Assembly (NCBI GenBank): GCA_963682175.1
Contig: OY821771.1
Location: 15,127,001-15,191,000 of the forward strand
Length of the DNA: 64,000 nt
Reading direction: 5' to 3'
Origin: Triglochin maritima
Taxonomy: Eukaryota; Streptophyta; Magnoliopsida; Alismatales; Juncaginaceae
Shown: positions 22,774-34,006 of the stretch, piece by piece
Numbering within the stretch: the stretch's first letter is position 1
How the letters are laid out: each line of letters opens with the position of its first letter
Translations under genes and position numbers: made by a program
The notes under the pieces: model-generated
Seen by the model: only the letters and a program-made list of their open reading frames with translations
The model's database searches: none
What the model was told of the DNA's origin: nothing

Positions 22774-25700
22774 ATGTCGAACATCCAACCTATCGTACGA
22801 TCCATGATAGAAAAACACCCTTTAGCAAATGATAGCTCAAACTTCATTAGTTGGCAACTCAAACTCAACATCGTGTTAAAGTTTGAGAAACTATCTCACA
22901 TTTTGGAAGGTCCAATCCCAAAGTGGAATGAGAGATTAACCGATGAAGAGAAAGAGGCTAAAGCCAAGTGGGAAGACCAAGAGAACCAAGTTCACGGTCT
23001 TATGCTAGCATCCATGGGTGACTCGCTTCAAGCGAAATACTTGGATTCAAAACCCAAGAAGACCATGGAGGGTCTATCAAAGATGTTCATGGATAGTGCC
23101 CGAAAGGAGCGCTATAAGACCACCATCGCACTCACAAGGTGCCATATGGAGGAGGGAACATTGGTATCTGTGCATTTTCTCACGATGCAAGGATACCTTG
23201 AGAAGTTGGCAAAGCTCTCTACACTAATGCCCGAGGACATTGCTGAAGATATGATTCTTGGCTCTCTAGCCCCGTCCTTTAAGGACTTTGTGATGCACTA
23301 CCACGTACGTGAAAAAGGGGTGAGTCTTGAGGAGCTTCACAACGCTCTCAAAACTGTTGAAGTTGATATGGGCAAGGGTAGGGACAAGCAAGTCCTTGCC
23401 ATCCATGGAAGGAGCCAAAAGATTGGTAAAGGAAAGGGCAAATCTACCAAAAGTGGTTCAATCAAGAGCAAGGGAGTAGGAGGTGCTCATAAGAGTGCCT
23501 CGAGGGGGAAATCTCAGAAATCTCCAACTCCCAATACGGAGTGCTTTCACTGCGGTGAAAAAGGACACATCCGGCCAAATTGCCCCAAGTACAAGGAAGA
23601 CCTTGACAACGGAGTGATTGAACGTCGGCGCCCCAAAAAGGCCAAAGGTATATTTGTTATTGAAATAAATTTAGCCACCTCTGTCCAGGATTGGGTAATT
23701 GATACCGGATCTTGTGCTCACATAGTTTCTAATGTGCAGCTACTCATGGATAGGAAGGAACTCATACGGAACGAGATTGAATTGAAGGTCGGAAATGGTG
23801 CGAACGTGTCTGCGGTTGCACAAGGTTCTGTGGTACTTCAATTGTGTAGTGGTTTAAATTTATGTCTAAAGAATGTTTATTATGTACCTTCGATTAGCAA
23901 GAATATTATTTCTGTATCATGTTTGGATATGGATAATTTCAATATAAATGTTTCAAATTCTTGTTTGTCTATATCGAAGAATGGTGTTTTCTATGCAAAT
24001 GCATTCATAAGGAATGGTCTCTATTTGTTTGAATTGAATAATAAACAAATCTTTAATATCAATAACAAAAGACTTAAGACCACTCACGAGAATGATACTC
24101 TCTTGTGGCACTATCGTCTTGGTCACATAAATGAAAAGCGCATCAAGAAATTGCAAGAAGCTAACCTTCTTGGTCTACTTGATTTTAAATCATTGGAGAC
24201 GTGCCAACCATGTCTAATGGGAAAAATGACCAAAAAGCCTTTCAAGAAGAAAGGCCCAAGGGCGAGTGGCTTGTTGGATTTGATACATTCCGATGTATGT
24301 GGTCCAATGAGTACTAGTGCACGAGATGGTTTCAGGTACTTCATTACGTTCACGGATGATTATAGTCGTTATGGCTATATTTATCTAATGAGAAACAAAA
24401 GTGAATCTTTTGACAAGTTCAAAGAATTCATGAATGAAGTAGAGAACCAACTCGACAAGAAAATCAAGTCTCTACGAACGGATCGTGGAGGTGAGTACTT
24501 AAGTGCCGAATTTGACTCATACCTAAAGGAGTTTGGTATTGTACCTCAACTCACCCCTCCCGGTACACCTCAATGGAATGGGGTATCCGAAAGGAGGAAT
24601 AGGACATTGCTCGACATGGTTCGGTCAATGATGAGTCATGCGGAATTACCTCTTTACTTTTGGAGTTATGCACTACAAACTGCGGCTTACACACTAAATA
24701 ATGTTCCATCCAAATCCGTGGAGAAAACTCCTTATGAGCTATGGAGTGGTAAAACACCTAAGCTCAATTTTCTCAAGATTTGGGGTTGTGAGGCTTACGT
24801 CAAGAGATTGATGTCGACCAAACTTCAACCAAAAGCTGATAAGTGCTTCTTTATTGGTTATCCTCGTGAGACAAGAGGATACTACTTTTGGCATATCACC
24901 TCCAATCGAGTGATTGTAGAGAGGGATGCCACATTTCTGGAAAAGGAATTTCTAGAAAGAGTAAAAAGTAGTGGGAGTAGGGTTGTGCTTGAGGAAACTC
25001 AAGATACTCTACAAGATCATGACATGAATGATGACATTCAAGATCATGAAGGCCCAACCGAGATTCCTTTGGTTAGTGGGAGCGTGAGCGAGAGACCATC
25101 ACAAGAAATTGCGAGAGAATCTCAATCATCCCCACCAAGTGTACGTTCAAGAGTTGAACGTGAACCCACTCCTCAAGAAATTATGGAAGAAGTTCGAGAG
25201 ACACGAGAAGAACCAAAAGAACTTAGAAGGTCAACAAGGGAAAGGAAGAAACCCGATTTGTATCTGGGACTTCATGAAATCATGGTACTAGATACCAATG
25301 ATCCCTTGACCTTCCAAGAAGCAATGGATAGGGAAGACTCCAAACTATGGCTTAAGGCCATGGAATCCGAAATAGAATCCATGTATGATAATCAAGTATG
25401 GGACTTGGTTGACCTTCCTCAAGGGAAAAAGGCCATTAATAATAAATGGGTTTTTAAGAGGAAGATGGACATGGATGGGAACTTGACGACCTACAAAGCG
25501 AGGCTTGTAGCAAAGGGTTTCACTCAAGTTCAAGGAATTGACTATGATGAAACTTTTTCACCGGTTGCCATGTTCAAGTCTATTCGGATCATGCTCGCTA
25601 TTGCCGCATTTCACGATTATTAAATATGGCAAATGGATGTCAAAACGGCGTTCCTTAATGGGAACTTGGAGGAGGATGTGTACATGGTACAACCTCAAGG

Positions 25701-26893
25701 TTTTGAAGATCCAAAGAATAGCGAGAAGGTATGCAAGCTTCAAAGATCCATCTATGGATTGAAGCAAGCATCAAGGAGTTGGAACAAACGCTTTGACGAG
25801 GAAGTGAAGAAGCTTCACTTCATTCAAAGTAAGGAAGAACCTTGTATATACAAGAAGGTTAGTGGGAGTCATGTAGTATTCCTAATCTTATATGTCGATG
25901 ACATATTGCTTATGGGCAATCATATTCCTTTGCTTGAGCAAACAAGAAGTTCATTGAAATATGCATTTTCGATGAAAGACATGGGTGAGGCTCAATACAT
26001 CTTGGGAATCAAGATATATCGAGATAGATCTCGTAGACTCATTGGCCTCAGTCAACGTACATACATTGACAAGGTCTTGGAAAGGTTCAAGATGAACAAC
26101 TCCAAAAAGGGCAGTGTGCCAATGAGTATGGGTGTGCAACTCAAGAAGTCTCAACGTGCGGAATCGCGTAAGGACTTAGAGTACATGAAGGATGTCCCTT
26201 ATGCTTCGGCAATTGGGTCGATCATGTACGCGATGACTTGCACAAGACCCGATGTCTCGTATGCTCTAAGCGTGACAAGTCGTCACCAATCCAACGCAGG
26301 TCCTGAGCATTGGACAACGGTCAAGAATATCCTGAAGTACCTTAACCGGACTAAGGATAAGATTCTTGTTTATGGAGGACAAAGGGAATTGATAGCTGAA
26401 GGTTACTCGGATGCGAGTTTCATGAGTGATCCAGACGATAGAAGGTCGCAATCAGCTGAATGAGCAATCCAGACGATAGAATGGTGGAGCATTGAGTTGG
26501 CGTAGTTGGAAGCAAAACACTACAGCCGAGTCAACCACTGCTTCCGAAGTAATGGCTGTCGCTGAAGCGAGCAAGGAAGGAGTGTGGATTAAGAAGTTCC
26601 TTGAAGAGCTTGGAGTAGTTCCCTCGATTGAGGGACCAATAGAGTTATTTTGCGACAATAGTGCATCTATCTCGCAAATCAAGGATCCGAAATCACACCA
26701 CAAAGTGAAGTACATGGATCGTAAGTACTTCGTGACGCGTGACCTCATCGACGAAGGCAAAATAAATCTGTTATGGGTGGACACCAATAGCAACACAGCT
26801 TATCCATTCAGAAAACCCTTATCCCAAGCCAAGGGCGAAATGCATTTCGAGTCCATGGGATTGAGGAACCATGTAGATTGGCTTGATGATTGA
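22774..26893 (+). pseudogene. Copia gag-pol polyprotein with one in-frame stop and one frameshift
   Basis: ATG 22774 opens 949 codons to a TAA at 25621; the frame then continues in phase. Positions from that Met: gag 1-250; CCHC knuckle at 257-270 (CFHCGEKGHIRPNC); protease DTGSCAH at 310-316; integrase zinc motif H446, H451, C477, C480; integrase catalytic D507, D570, E606 (D-D-35-E spacing); then RT, with YVDD at 25891-25902; then RNase H (YSDASF, ELFCDNSASI). The stop at 25621 sits in RT, upstream of MDVKTAFLNG. RNase H is broken near 26461, where ATCCAGACGATAGAA is repeated 38 bp apart (26429 and 26467) and the frame shifts; it resumes from 26492 to 26893. The conserved C-terminal DPFTKPL is altered to YPFRKPL. 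I did not assign a copia lineage. Confidence 0.93.
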
Positions 26894-26960
26894 TATGTAA
26901 TAGGGTTTACCCTAGTTATTATTATTTTATGCATTGAGTATGTATGAGAAAGAAAACTTT

Positions 26961-26977
26961 AATAACAAGTGGGAGAT
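26961..26977 (+). other. Polypurine tract of the copia element
   Basis: AATAACAAGTGGGAGAT lies directly before the 3' LTR start at 26978, where plus-strand synthesis is primed. Confidence 0.85.
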
Positions 26978-29028
26978 TGAAGGGAATGTGTTCTAAAAGT
27001 TTTACTTTTAAATGTCAATTATTATGAATTGAATGAGAAAATCGTTTTGTTCCTTGTTTATGTTATTCGTCTTTTAAAAGTGTTAAGGAAGAGGCTCTTG
27101 GTCCTTAACCGTAGAGCTCTAAAAGATATTGGTTTACATAAAACAAAAGATATTCGCAATCATGGTAATTAACATGGGACATTAATTACCGGGTTAAGAT
27201 TGCCGTGTTGGTCATAGATCATTGTAGCTCTACAAGTGAGTGACAACACGGGTATGCAAAAGAGGAAAATATTACTTTTGTATACTGAATAGACCTAATA
27301 AGTAAAATATTATAGAAATGTGTTTCTGTGTCATCAATATTTTATTGTGTCCTTGGTCCTTTGATATGAGACTTATATCCGATCGCTTAAGGAGTTCTTA
27401 ATTAGACTAGTGTCTTGAGCTATCGATGAGTGTAGTGTAAAGACATTAGTTGGTTAAGTACAACTTTTGTTGGAGAAGATAGCTAGTCAAAAGATTATCA
27501 TTGCCCCTCTTAATTGAGTAATGATATTAGTGGGCCCCTTGATAAAGCAAAGTTATAATGTGCACAATGTGATTTAAGTTAAGTCACATATTTATAACTA
27601 GCTTAAAGAGATCAAGAAATGAATACTAATACAAAGATGACACAATATTACTTTGTGTGTATTCTTAATATCATGAGGCAAGGGACGGACACAAGTGATA
27701 CACACTATCACTAAATGGATCGGGTTTTGGTTCGAGTGGAATTAAGACATCTAACTAATTGGGAGCTATAATGTGTAGCTAGATACCGCTTATAGCTTGT
27801 GATATTAAGCTCTTAATATCACTGCCAACTTAGTTTAGATCCTCCCATAGGTCACACCACAGAACTGGGAAACAAGAAATGGGGATTTTGAGTTCATAAG
27901 ATGTGTCGGGTTTCATGTAGAAAATATGACACATGGGGTGAACAAGCAAAATCAAAATTATGTTGTGGTTAATGACATAATTAGAATCTAAATTAAATTC
28001 ATATGTGATGTAAATATTATGGGGTGTAATGATTGATCATTACATAGGATAATATGTTACATAAGTTGTGAATTTACTACTAATCCCGAAATGTCAAATT
28101 TTGTAGGGGTTAAACCAAAATTTGACAAGTCTGCAGAACAGTGCTCAAACGGTCGACCGGATAGCAGTAAACGGTCGACCGATCGGGCGCGGTCGACCGG
28201 ACGTGTCTCGACCGATAACAGGGAATTTTCATATGTTCGAACGGTCGACCGAATGTGATCGGTCGGTCGACCGAATATTGCGATGGAATAGTTCCTGTTA
28301 CGAACGGTCGACCGAGTTAGAGAACGGTCGACCGAAACTTGGTTCGAGCGGTCGACCGAACCTCCAAACGGTCGACCGGTCCAGACGGTTTTATGCAGAA
28401 TTAATTTAAGAATTAATTAGATCATGCATGGAATTGGTCCATAATTGATTTAATTCGTGGCTAATATTATTTATTATTAAATAATGGATGGTTAGATGGA
28501 ATTTTGCATGAGATCATGGGCAAGGGGTTGCACATGAATAGGTAATTTAGAGAGAGCTTATAAATACAAGCTTATTTCATTACCCAAATATCTAATTCAT
28601 TATTTCTTGTGCAAAAATTCTCTCTCCATAATTATCCACGAAAATCCCTTAATTCTTAAGTTTAGTTTTAGTTCTTAAGAGACCATCTTCTCAAGAGAAT
28701 TAAAGAGGGGTTAGTAATTGGATTCTAAACCCTATCGGAGATTGAGAGACTAGCTTCCCTCTCTCCGATCTTGTTTAGAGTTTGGTGAATACTCGGAGGC
28801 ATCTGACGCAGCGAGGAGCATCCCCAACGTCTCCGAATCTTCAAGAAGTTTTAGAGAACTTCTAGGTATGAATTTCGGAGTCCATATTTGTTTTAATAAA
28901 GTTTTGAAACTAGATATTGAAACAAATTGATGCATGCATGAAATAAATTATAGAAAATTGAAAATTGATCCTTATTATACATAAAAAATTCGAAAATATA
29001 TATGTGTAATTAAACATGAAATCCTACA
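26978..29028 (+). repeat. 3' LTR of the copia element
   Basis: A 2051-bp copy running from TGAAGGGAATGTG to TACA. U3 contains nine exact CGGTCGACCG decamers between 28150 and 28378, upstream of the TATA box at 28559-28566. About 250 bp of U3, including most of these decamers and an AT-rich block before GAATTTTGCATGAG, is missing from the 5' LTR. Confidence 0.92.
28150..28378. repeat. Array of nine palindromic decamers CGGTCGACCG
   Basis: Exact copies start at 28150, 28172, 28190, 28242, 28264, 28305, 28325, 28349 and 28369. Start-to-start distances are 22, 18, 52, 22, 41, 20, 24 and 20 bp, so most are about two helical turns apart. Each copy is its own reverse complement and holds three CpGs. 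Related arrays occur at 32998-33664, 41347-41773 and 55211-55627. Confidence 0.92.
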
Positions 29029-29033
29029 CGGGT

Positions 29034-29555
29034 TTCCCAAATTCCAACAATATGGAAACCTGATTCATTCACTTGAGACCTTGACTCGTGGACTTGAGAA
29101 CTTAATTAAATTTTTTATGTCATCCACAAGTTAAGTTCTCACTTCAAATCGGCAGACCATCAAATATGTTGAGATTCAGATGGGTCAATTGGCTCAGTCT
29201 GTACATGAGAGAGAGAGCTAGGGACTCTGCCTAGCCAGCCTGCGACTAATCCCCGCATGTACCGACAACCACACTTGCAAAATGAGAGTTCGGTACCTCG
29301 GGGGTGGCAAGTAAACCATGTGGAGGAACCTGTTCACCATGTTAATGCCATTGTAAACTTAAGGAATGGAAAGCAGGTTGATAATCACATTTCCTTGCCA
29401 CCACCACCATCTGTGCAACCCACGTTGGGAATGATTATGAGAAAGAGGTTGAGGGTGAGGGTAATATACCAACGCCTCGTTCGCAGGCATCGCAGAAAAC
29501 CCACCTGTCAAAAGCTCCATATCCTAGTAGGTTAACCAAAAAGCAGAGTGACACA
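29034..29555 (+). pseudogene. gag of gypsy element B, 3' part
   Basis: Directly after the copia target duplication, gag resumes with an Athila-type C-terminal segment (KFQQYGNLIHSLETLTRGLE, VEIQMGQLAQSVHERE, VNHVEEPVHHVNAIVNLRN). Stops at about 29143 and 29219 show it is dead. It confirms that copia interrupted a continuous gag. Confidence 0.8.
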
Positions 29556-30175
29556 ATGGATAAGATATTAGAGGTCTTTGGACAAGTGAATGTTAACATC
29601 CCCTTGTTGGATGTCATCCAACAAATACCTCAATATGCCAAAGTGTTGAGGGATCTCTGCACAACAAAGAGGAAGACCAATGTTCCTAAGAAAGTTTTCT
29701 TAGCTGCGAGTGTGAGCTCACTTTTGTCCAATCGCACATACACAAAGTACAAAGACCATGGTTGTCCTACTATTCAGTGTATGATAGGGGATACTAGCAT
29801 GAGTAATGTATTGCTTGATTTAGGATCAATAGTTAACCTCCTCCCTTTTTCTTTTGATCAACAGTTGAACTTGAGAGAATTGAAACCAACTAAGATCACC
29901 CTCCAATTGGCGGATAGATCCATTCGTGTCCCAAAGTGAACTATTGAGGACGTACTGATCAAAGTTGGAGATTTTATATTTCCAGTAGATTTTGTCGTCC
30001 TCGATACCAACCCTGTTGTGAACACCCACTCTCAAATACCTTTGATTTTGGGTAGACCATTTCTAGCAACCTCCAACGCTTTAATTAATTATAGAAATAG
30101 TCCCATGAAGCTCTCATTCGGTAACATGAGTGCCGAGTTTCATGCGTTCAACTCTAGTAGGCAAAGGAGCCCTTA
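29556..30175 (+). pseudogene. Protease module of gypsy element B
   Basis: MDKILEVFGQVNVNIPLLDV and the CTTKRKTNVPKKVFLAA segment parallel element A (13276) closely. The active-site region reads LLDLGSIVNLLPF, so the canonical DLGAS is altered after D-L-G. A TGA at 29937-29939 cuts the frame before [18 protein letters not shown]; coding similarity continues to about 30175 ([17 protein letters not shown]). As in element A, no reverse transcriptase, RNase H or integrase follows. Confidence 0.82.
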
Positions 30176-31214
30176 GACCAACCTTTAAATCTCAACCTCA
30201 TACGCCAATTAAAGAAAACACCGCAAAATCAACAAACACCCCCAACACCAATGCAACATGCTGAGAGGGTTTTTGTGCCCAGCGAAAACGCATTGCCTGT
30301 CTTTGCAATGCAACAGAGTGAGCTGACATCAAACATGAATATACAAAGGGAGTGTTTGTTGGATGATTCAGTTTAGACTATTAGTGAGAGGGACACCTCA
30401 TCATATGCCCATACCAGAATCTGTCTTTACCCCATGTCCTATGGCCATTGAGCCCCTTGATCTTCATCTTGATTCCAACAAGGACCCACCTGCGACAGAG
30501 CTTATACTTCATAATATAAGGGAGGTTGGGTGGTCCTTGTTGGATGATGTGGGGGAGCAGCTCCATTCTTAGTGCGACTGATGTGTCACATTCCTCAAAT
30601 GAGCCTGAGGAACTCATTCCGATGCACCCACCTATTTTTTGGAAGGTTTTGTTCGACGAGCAACTAAACCTTAGTGAGGCAACACAACTCCACTGCTTCA
30701 TGTTGCCTACACCCAACCAATATCATGAGGGGTTCGAGCCTTTCAGTTTTGACCTTTCACCCCTCATGATACCTCAGAGTACCAATGAAGCGGGCCCATC
30801 TTGGCAAATCTCTGATCCGCATGACTTGATGTTCTCATTTGATGTTCCTGGACCAAATGATTACGAGAATATCTTTCTTGATGTATATATCTTGTTTAGA
30901 AGAAAAAGAAAAAAAGAAAAAGAAAAAAGAAGAAAGACTCTGCAAGTGAGCAGTGGTTGTTGTAGCCCCAACCCTTGAGTATTTGGGTCCCATTTGTTTG
31001 ACCTATTTGTCTCCATTCTTAAGTATCTCAAAAGTTTTTGGGAATTTGGGTTTACGTCCATCAACATGACCATGAAACTTTCCTTGTGCATCACGTTGGT
31101 GAGATCTTTCTTTTTCATGTAAAAATCCATGTAGTATCATACTCACATTCGTTGAGGACAATGCATGAAGTAAGTGTGTGTGTGTGTGTGTGGGGGGGTG
31201 TTTTACGTGTGTAC
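30176..31214 (+). other. Region between protease and 3' noncoding part of gypsy element B
   Basis: Short frames (30363-30572, 30526-30978) give Pro/Ser-rich proteins with a Lys/Arg-rich end, and I recognise no domain. They may be residual element-specific coding sequence. A GT run followed by G7 lies at about 31171-31197, after the GAGGACAATGCATGA block. Confidence 0.5.
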
Positions 31215-32449
31215 ATAGTCGAGTCTTTTCCTTTGATTTTTCTTCTTCTTTTGTGTGCATTGTTAGGGTCATGTTAGTGTGCTGCATTTAATATATCTGC
31301 CTGCCATAATCCTTGGGTGACTTGTCTTCTTTTGCTTGCCTAGTGCTTGAAATTTTAACATTTCTTTCAAAATCTTCATGTGTTTGTGAAAGAAAATGTT
31401 TTGTGGGTTTTGCGTGTATTTAGCATGTGCAAAACCATTTTGAGGAAAAAAAGAGAAGCTCCCAGAATTGACTTGTACATCACGCATTACGATATCTAGT
31501 ATACCGGTTTAGGTCTTATCGAGTCGTAGGATGCACCCCAATCTTCCCTCGGGAGGCGTGTAATCATAAGATTTCAGTACTCAAACAAACAAAGAAGTCC
31601 ACCCTGAACCATGTGAGTCGAATAATTCGTGTCTATTAGTATAAGGAAGTTTGTCGTAGTTAGGGACCCTTTAATCTTATTGTGAAACTATAAGTGTAGG
31701 GGTTTTGGTTCCTATGTAGATAATAAATAAATAAGTGGTGTTCTCTCTTCTCGCACGACTCCTATCACTCGAGAAATTATATCCGAGGGGACTTAGTGCC
31801 TGGAGCTTTGGAGTCATCTGACGTGGGATGCACCGACCGTACTCCCATTACAGGGGTGGTAGGGATCACCTTATGTGGAGATTTGGGGGAAGGTGTACGT
31901 GATAGTGTAGTCCTCACAGGCAATGATGCACGAAACCCGACCCTGGGAGAATCAAACACGAACTAGTGTAAAGCATAATGCTCCAAAAAAAGAAAAATAA
32001 AAAAGGAAAAATGAGAACCTTAATGGACTTTACACTTTGTATCACTTGAGGATGTTAAGGTTACCCATGTTTGTCACTTAAGTCCTTAACTAATTTGCAT
32101 GGATGGTTCATTAGGCTAAGTTGGTGGACTGAATACAAATATGGAGTCTGCCCGTAGAATTACCGTGTCCAATGATTGACGAAAATGAGTTCATCGAGTC
32201 GTGTTGCTAGGTTGAATAATGCATATTTATTCGGATTTTGTGGGTGTATCCGCTGAAAACCCTCAAGAGACATCACTCCTCCTCCTTGGTGACAAGGAAG
32301 TTTAACGGCTTGTTGCACGTGCTAAGTGCAACCGTGATTCCTACGAAAGTGAGTTAGGATTTCCATGTTTTCGTATGTTTTTCCTTTCTTTCAATTTTCT
32401 CTTTCTTTGTTTTGCTCGGGACTAACTAAAGGTAAGTGTGGGGGGTATT
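31215..32449 (+). repeat. 3' internal region of gypsy element B (copy of 15544-16781)
   Basis: A direct repeat of the region before the LTR at 16782, ending in the polypurine-like GGTAAGTGTGGGGGGTATT. Differences by eye are scattered substitutions and small indels, more than between the two copia LTRs. Confidence 0.85.
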
Positions 32450-32502
32450 TAATTAGTAGCATATCATGCATCATATTCATGCTATATATCCTTAATTTTA
32501 CC
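32450..32502 (+). repeat. 53-bp stub of the 3' LTR of gypsy element B
   Basis: TAATTAGTAGCATATCATGC... matches the first 53 bp of the LTR at 16782, with the initial TG mutated to TA. Similarity ends at TTTTACC, where an unrelated LTR begins. The rest of the LTR was deleted. Confidence 0.8.
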
Positions 32503-34006
32503 AAGATTGATATATAGAGGTTTGGATCCACCACCGGATCCTAGTCCTCTATAATGAAATGCTCTTCCTCGAGCAACTTCGCATCCTCCACTAAATCCGA
32601 TCTCTGTTGTGGGCTAAGATCAAGCCTTTACATAACAAGCTTTGCGAACACCCTCACTTAGCTTGGACCACCTTCTCACAATCCGAGAAGAGCTTCACTC
32701 TGGAAGCTAGTACAACTCCTGAATGAAAAGCTTCAACAAACTAATCTTGGGCACTTTAAATGAATGATGCCATCAATGAGCTAGTTTCAAGTAAAAGATT
32801 TGAGCACAAAGATGTTTAGATCAAGTTTGGGAGTAGTAGTAAGATTTGAGCTTGGAGAATGATTGAGTATCTTAGAAGTGTGTTTTGAGCTCTATTTATA
32901 AGCTTTAAACTTAATCTAGTCATTGGGATTAAATTAGAAAGAGATTGTGTAAAGATACACAAAGCATAGAATGACAGGACACATTTCTGAACACCAACGG
33001 TCGACCGGATCAAGTCAATCGGTCGACTGATCTGTGAAAATAAAGAATTCGGTCGAGCAAAGGTGTAGACGGTCGAACCAACAGGGCTAGAGCTTAAGTG
33101 AACGGTCGAACGGATAACTAGGTTCGGTCGACCGTTTGGAAAGTTTGGTCTAGATAAATCTGTGCAAAAGGGTAACAGTCAAACAAAATGGATCGTGGGT
33201 TCGACCAGTAACTTCCAGTAAGTCCTGGAGCTCAGACGTTTCATGAACCGGTTGACACAGAGAGAAGAATAAGGGGGTTAGGTGAGTATACGTTAAGGGG
33301 GTTAGGTGAGTATACGTTACGACCGTTGTAAAATACGAAAATTTTAACGATCATATTTATGACAAATACGGAAATGCAATTAGTCAAACAAAACAAAGTA
33401 TCGGTCGACCGGTTGTATAGGTACGATACAATAGAGACACGTGTCAACATACGATAGGTGAGATGATTTGTATCGGTCGAGCATAGTTCTATCAATTGAC
33501 AAAAGGAAACGGTCGAACGGAAGAAGGATTTTGGTTGACTGATTTAGACTAAGAAACGAGATATTGAAATGGTCAAACTAAAAGAGGTTCCTGGTTGACC
33601 GTTTGGGAAACAAAAAAGGCTCTGTTGAAATCCGGTCGAACCAGATGGTTCTACAGGTCGACCGATTCACCCAGAAATCCTGTTCAAATGAATTTTCTTT
33701 GTTTCATCGATTTCCTATTGAAGTCAATATGATATGGACTTAATTGAAGGACTTGTATAAGTTCCCTAGGGGTAAAGAAATGCAATTTATCAAAGATTTC
33801 AAGTGTCAAGTTACAATATAAACTAAATACAAGAAATGTAAACCTATCTAATCTTTATTCTTGATTTCTTGTCTTCATTCAACTTTATTCCTGAAATGTT
33901 AGAAATAAAATATATGCATGCGATGATTTTAATGGAATGCATGGGTTTATTGATATGTTAGTTAATCCTCAAAATGGATTAGCAATTATTAGCCAAAAAA
34001 CCAACA
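32503..34006 (-). repeat. Truncated LTR with paired decamers, reverse orientation
   Basis: Similar in layout to the solo LTR at 40694-42151: a GGATCC-rich start with an ATATAGAGGTTTGG block, CTATTTATAAGC (a TATA box on the - strand) at about 32884, degenerate CGGTCGACCG pairs at 32998-33664, and the terminus ...AGCCAAAAAACCAACA at 34006. About 150 bp of the left end is missing, removed together with most of the gypsy LTR on its left. Confidence 0.7.

Larger units (their letters stand above)
20629..29033 (+). mobile_element. Nearly complete Ty1/copia retrotransposon inserted in gypsy element B
   Basis: The element proper is 20634-29028: 5' LTR, tRNA-iMet primer site, one gag-pol frame, polypurine tract and 3' LTR. 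The flanking 5 bp are TGGGT (20629-20633) and CGGGT (29029-29033), a target duplication with one change. Host gag continues across the insertion in the expected order. By eye I count only about 15-20 substitutions across the roughly 1.8 kb shared by the LTRs, so insertion was recent relative to the host gypsy. The domain order protease, integrase, RT, RNase H is diagnostic of copia. Confidence 0.93.

Noticed and set aside
28150..28378. CRISPR-like array
   Set aside because: Repeats are 10 bp with short irregular spacers, in a plant LTR; there is no CRISPR repeat length or leader.
28150..28378. Cloning artefact from SalI linkers (GTCGAC)
   Set aside because: The core extends to a conserved 10-mer, recurs in at least four LTRs with natural decay, and no vector sequence adjoins it.
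28122..28409. Repeat protein encoded by the decamer array (95-residue frame)
   Set aside because: The apparent repeats in the translation are only the palindromic DNA motif read in one frame, inside a noncoding U3.
20634..29028. Integrated pararetrovirus
   Set aside because: The tRNA-Met primer site is shared with caulimoviruses, but two LTRs, a D-D-35-E integrase ahead of RT, and a target duplication identify a copia retrotransposon.
31003..31487. Minus-strand genes with His/Thr-rich translation
   Set aside because: They are shadows of a GT microsatellite and the gypsy 3' noncoding region.
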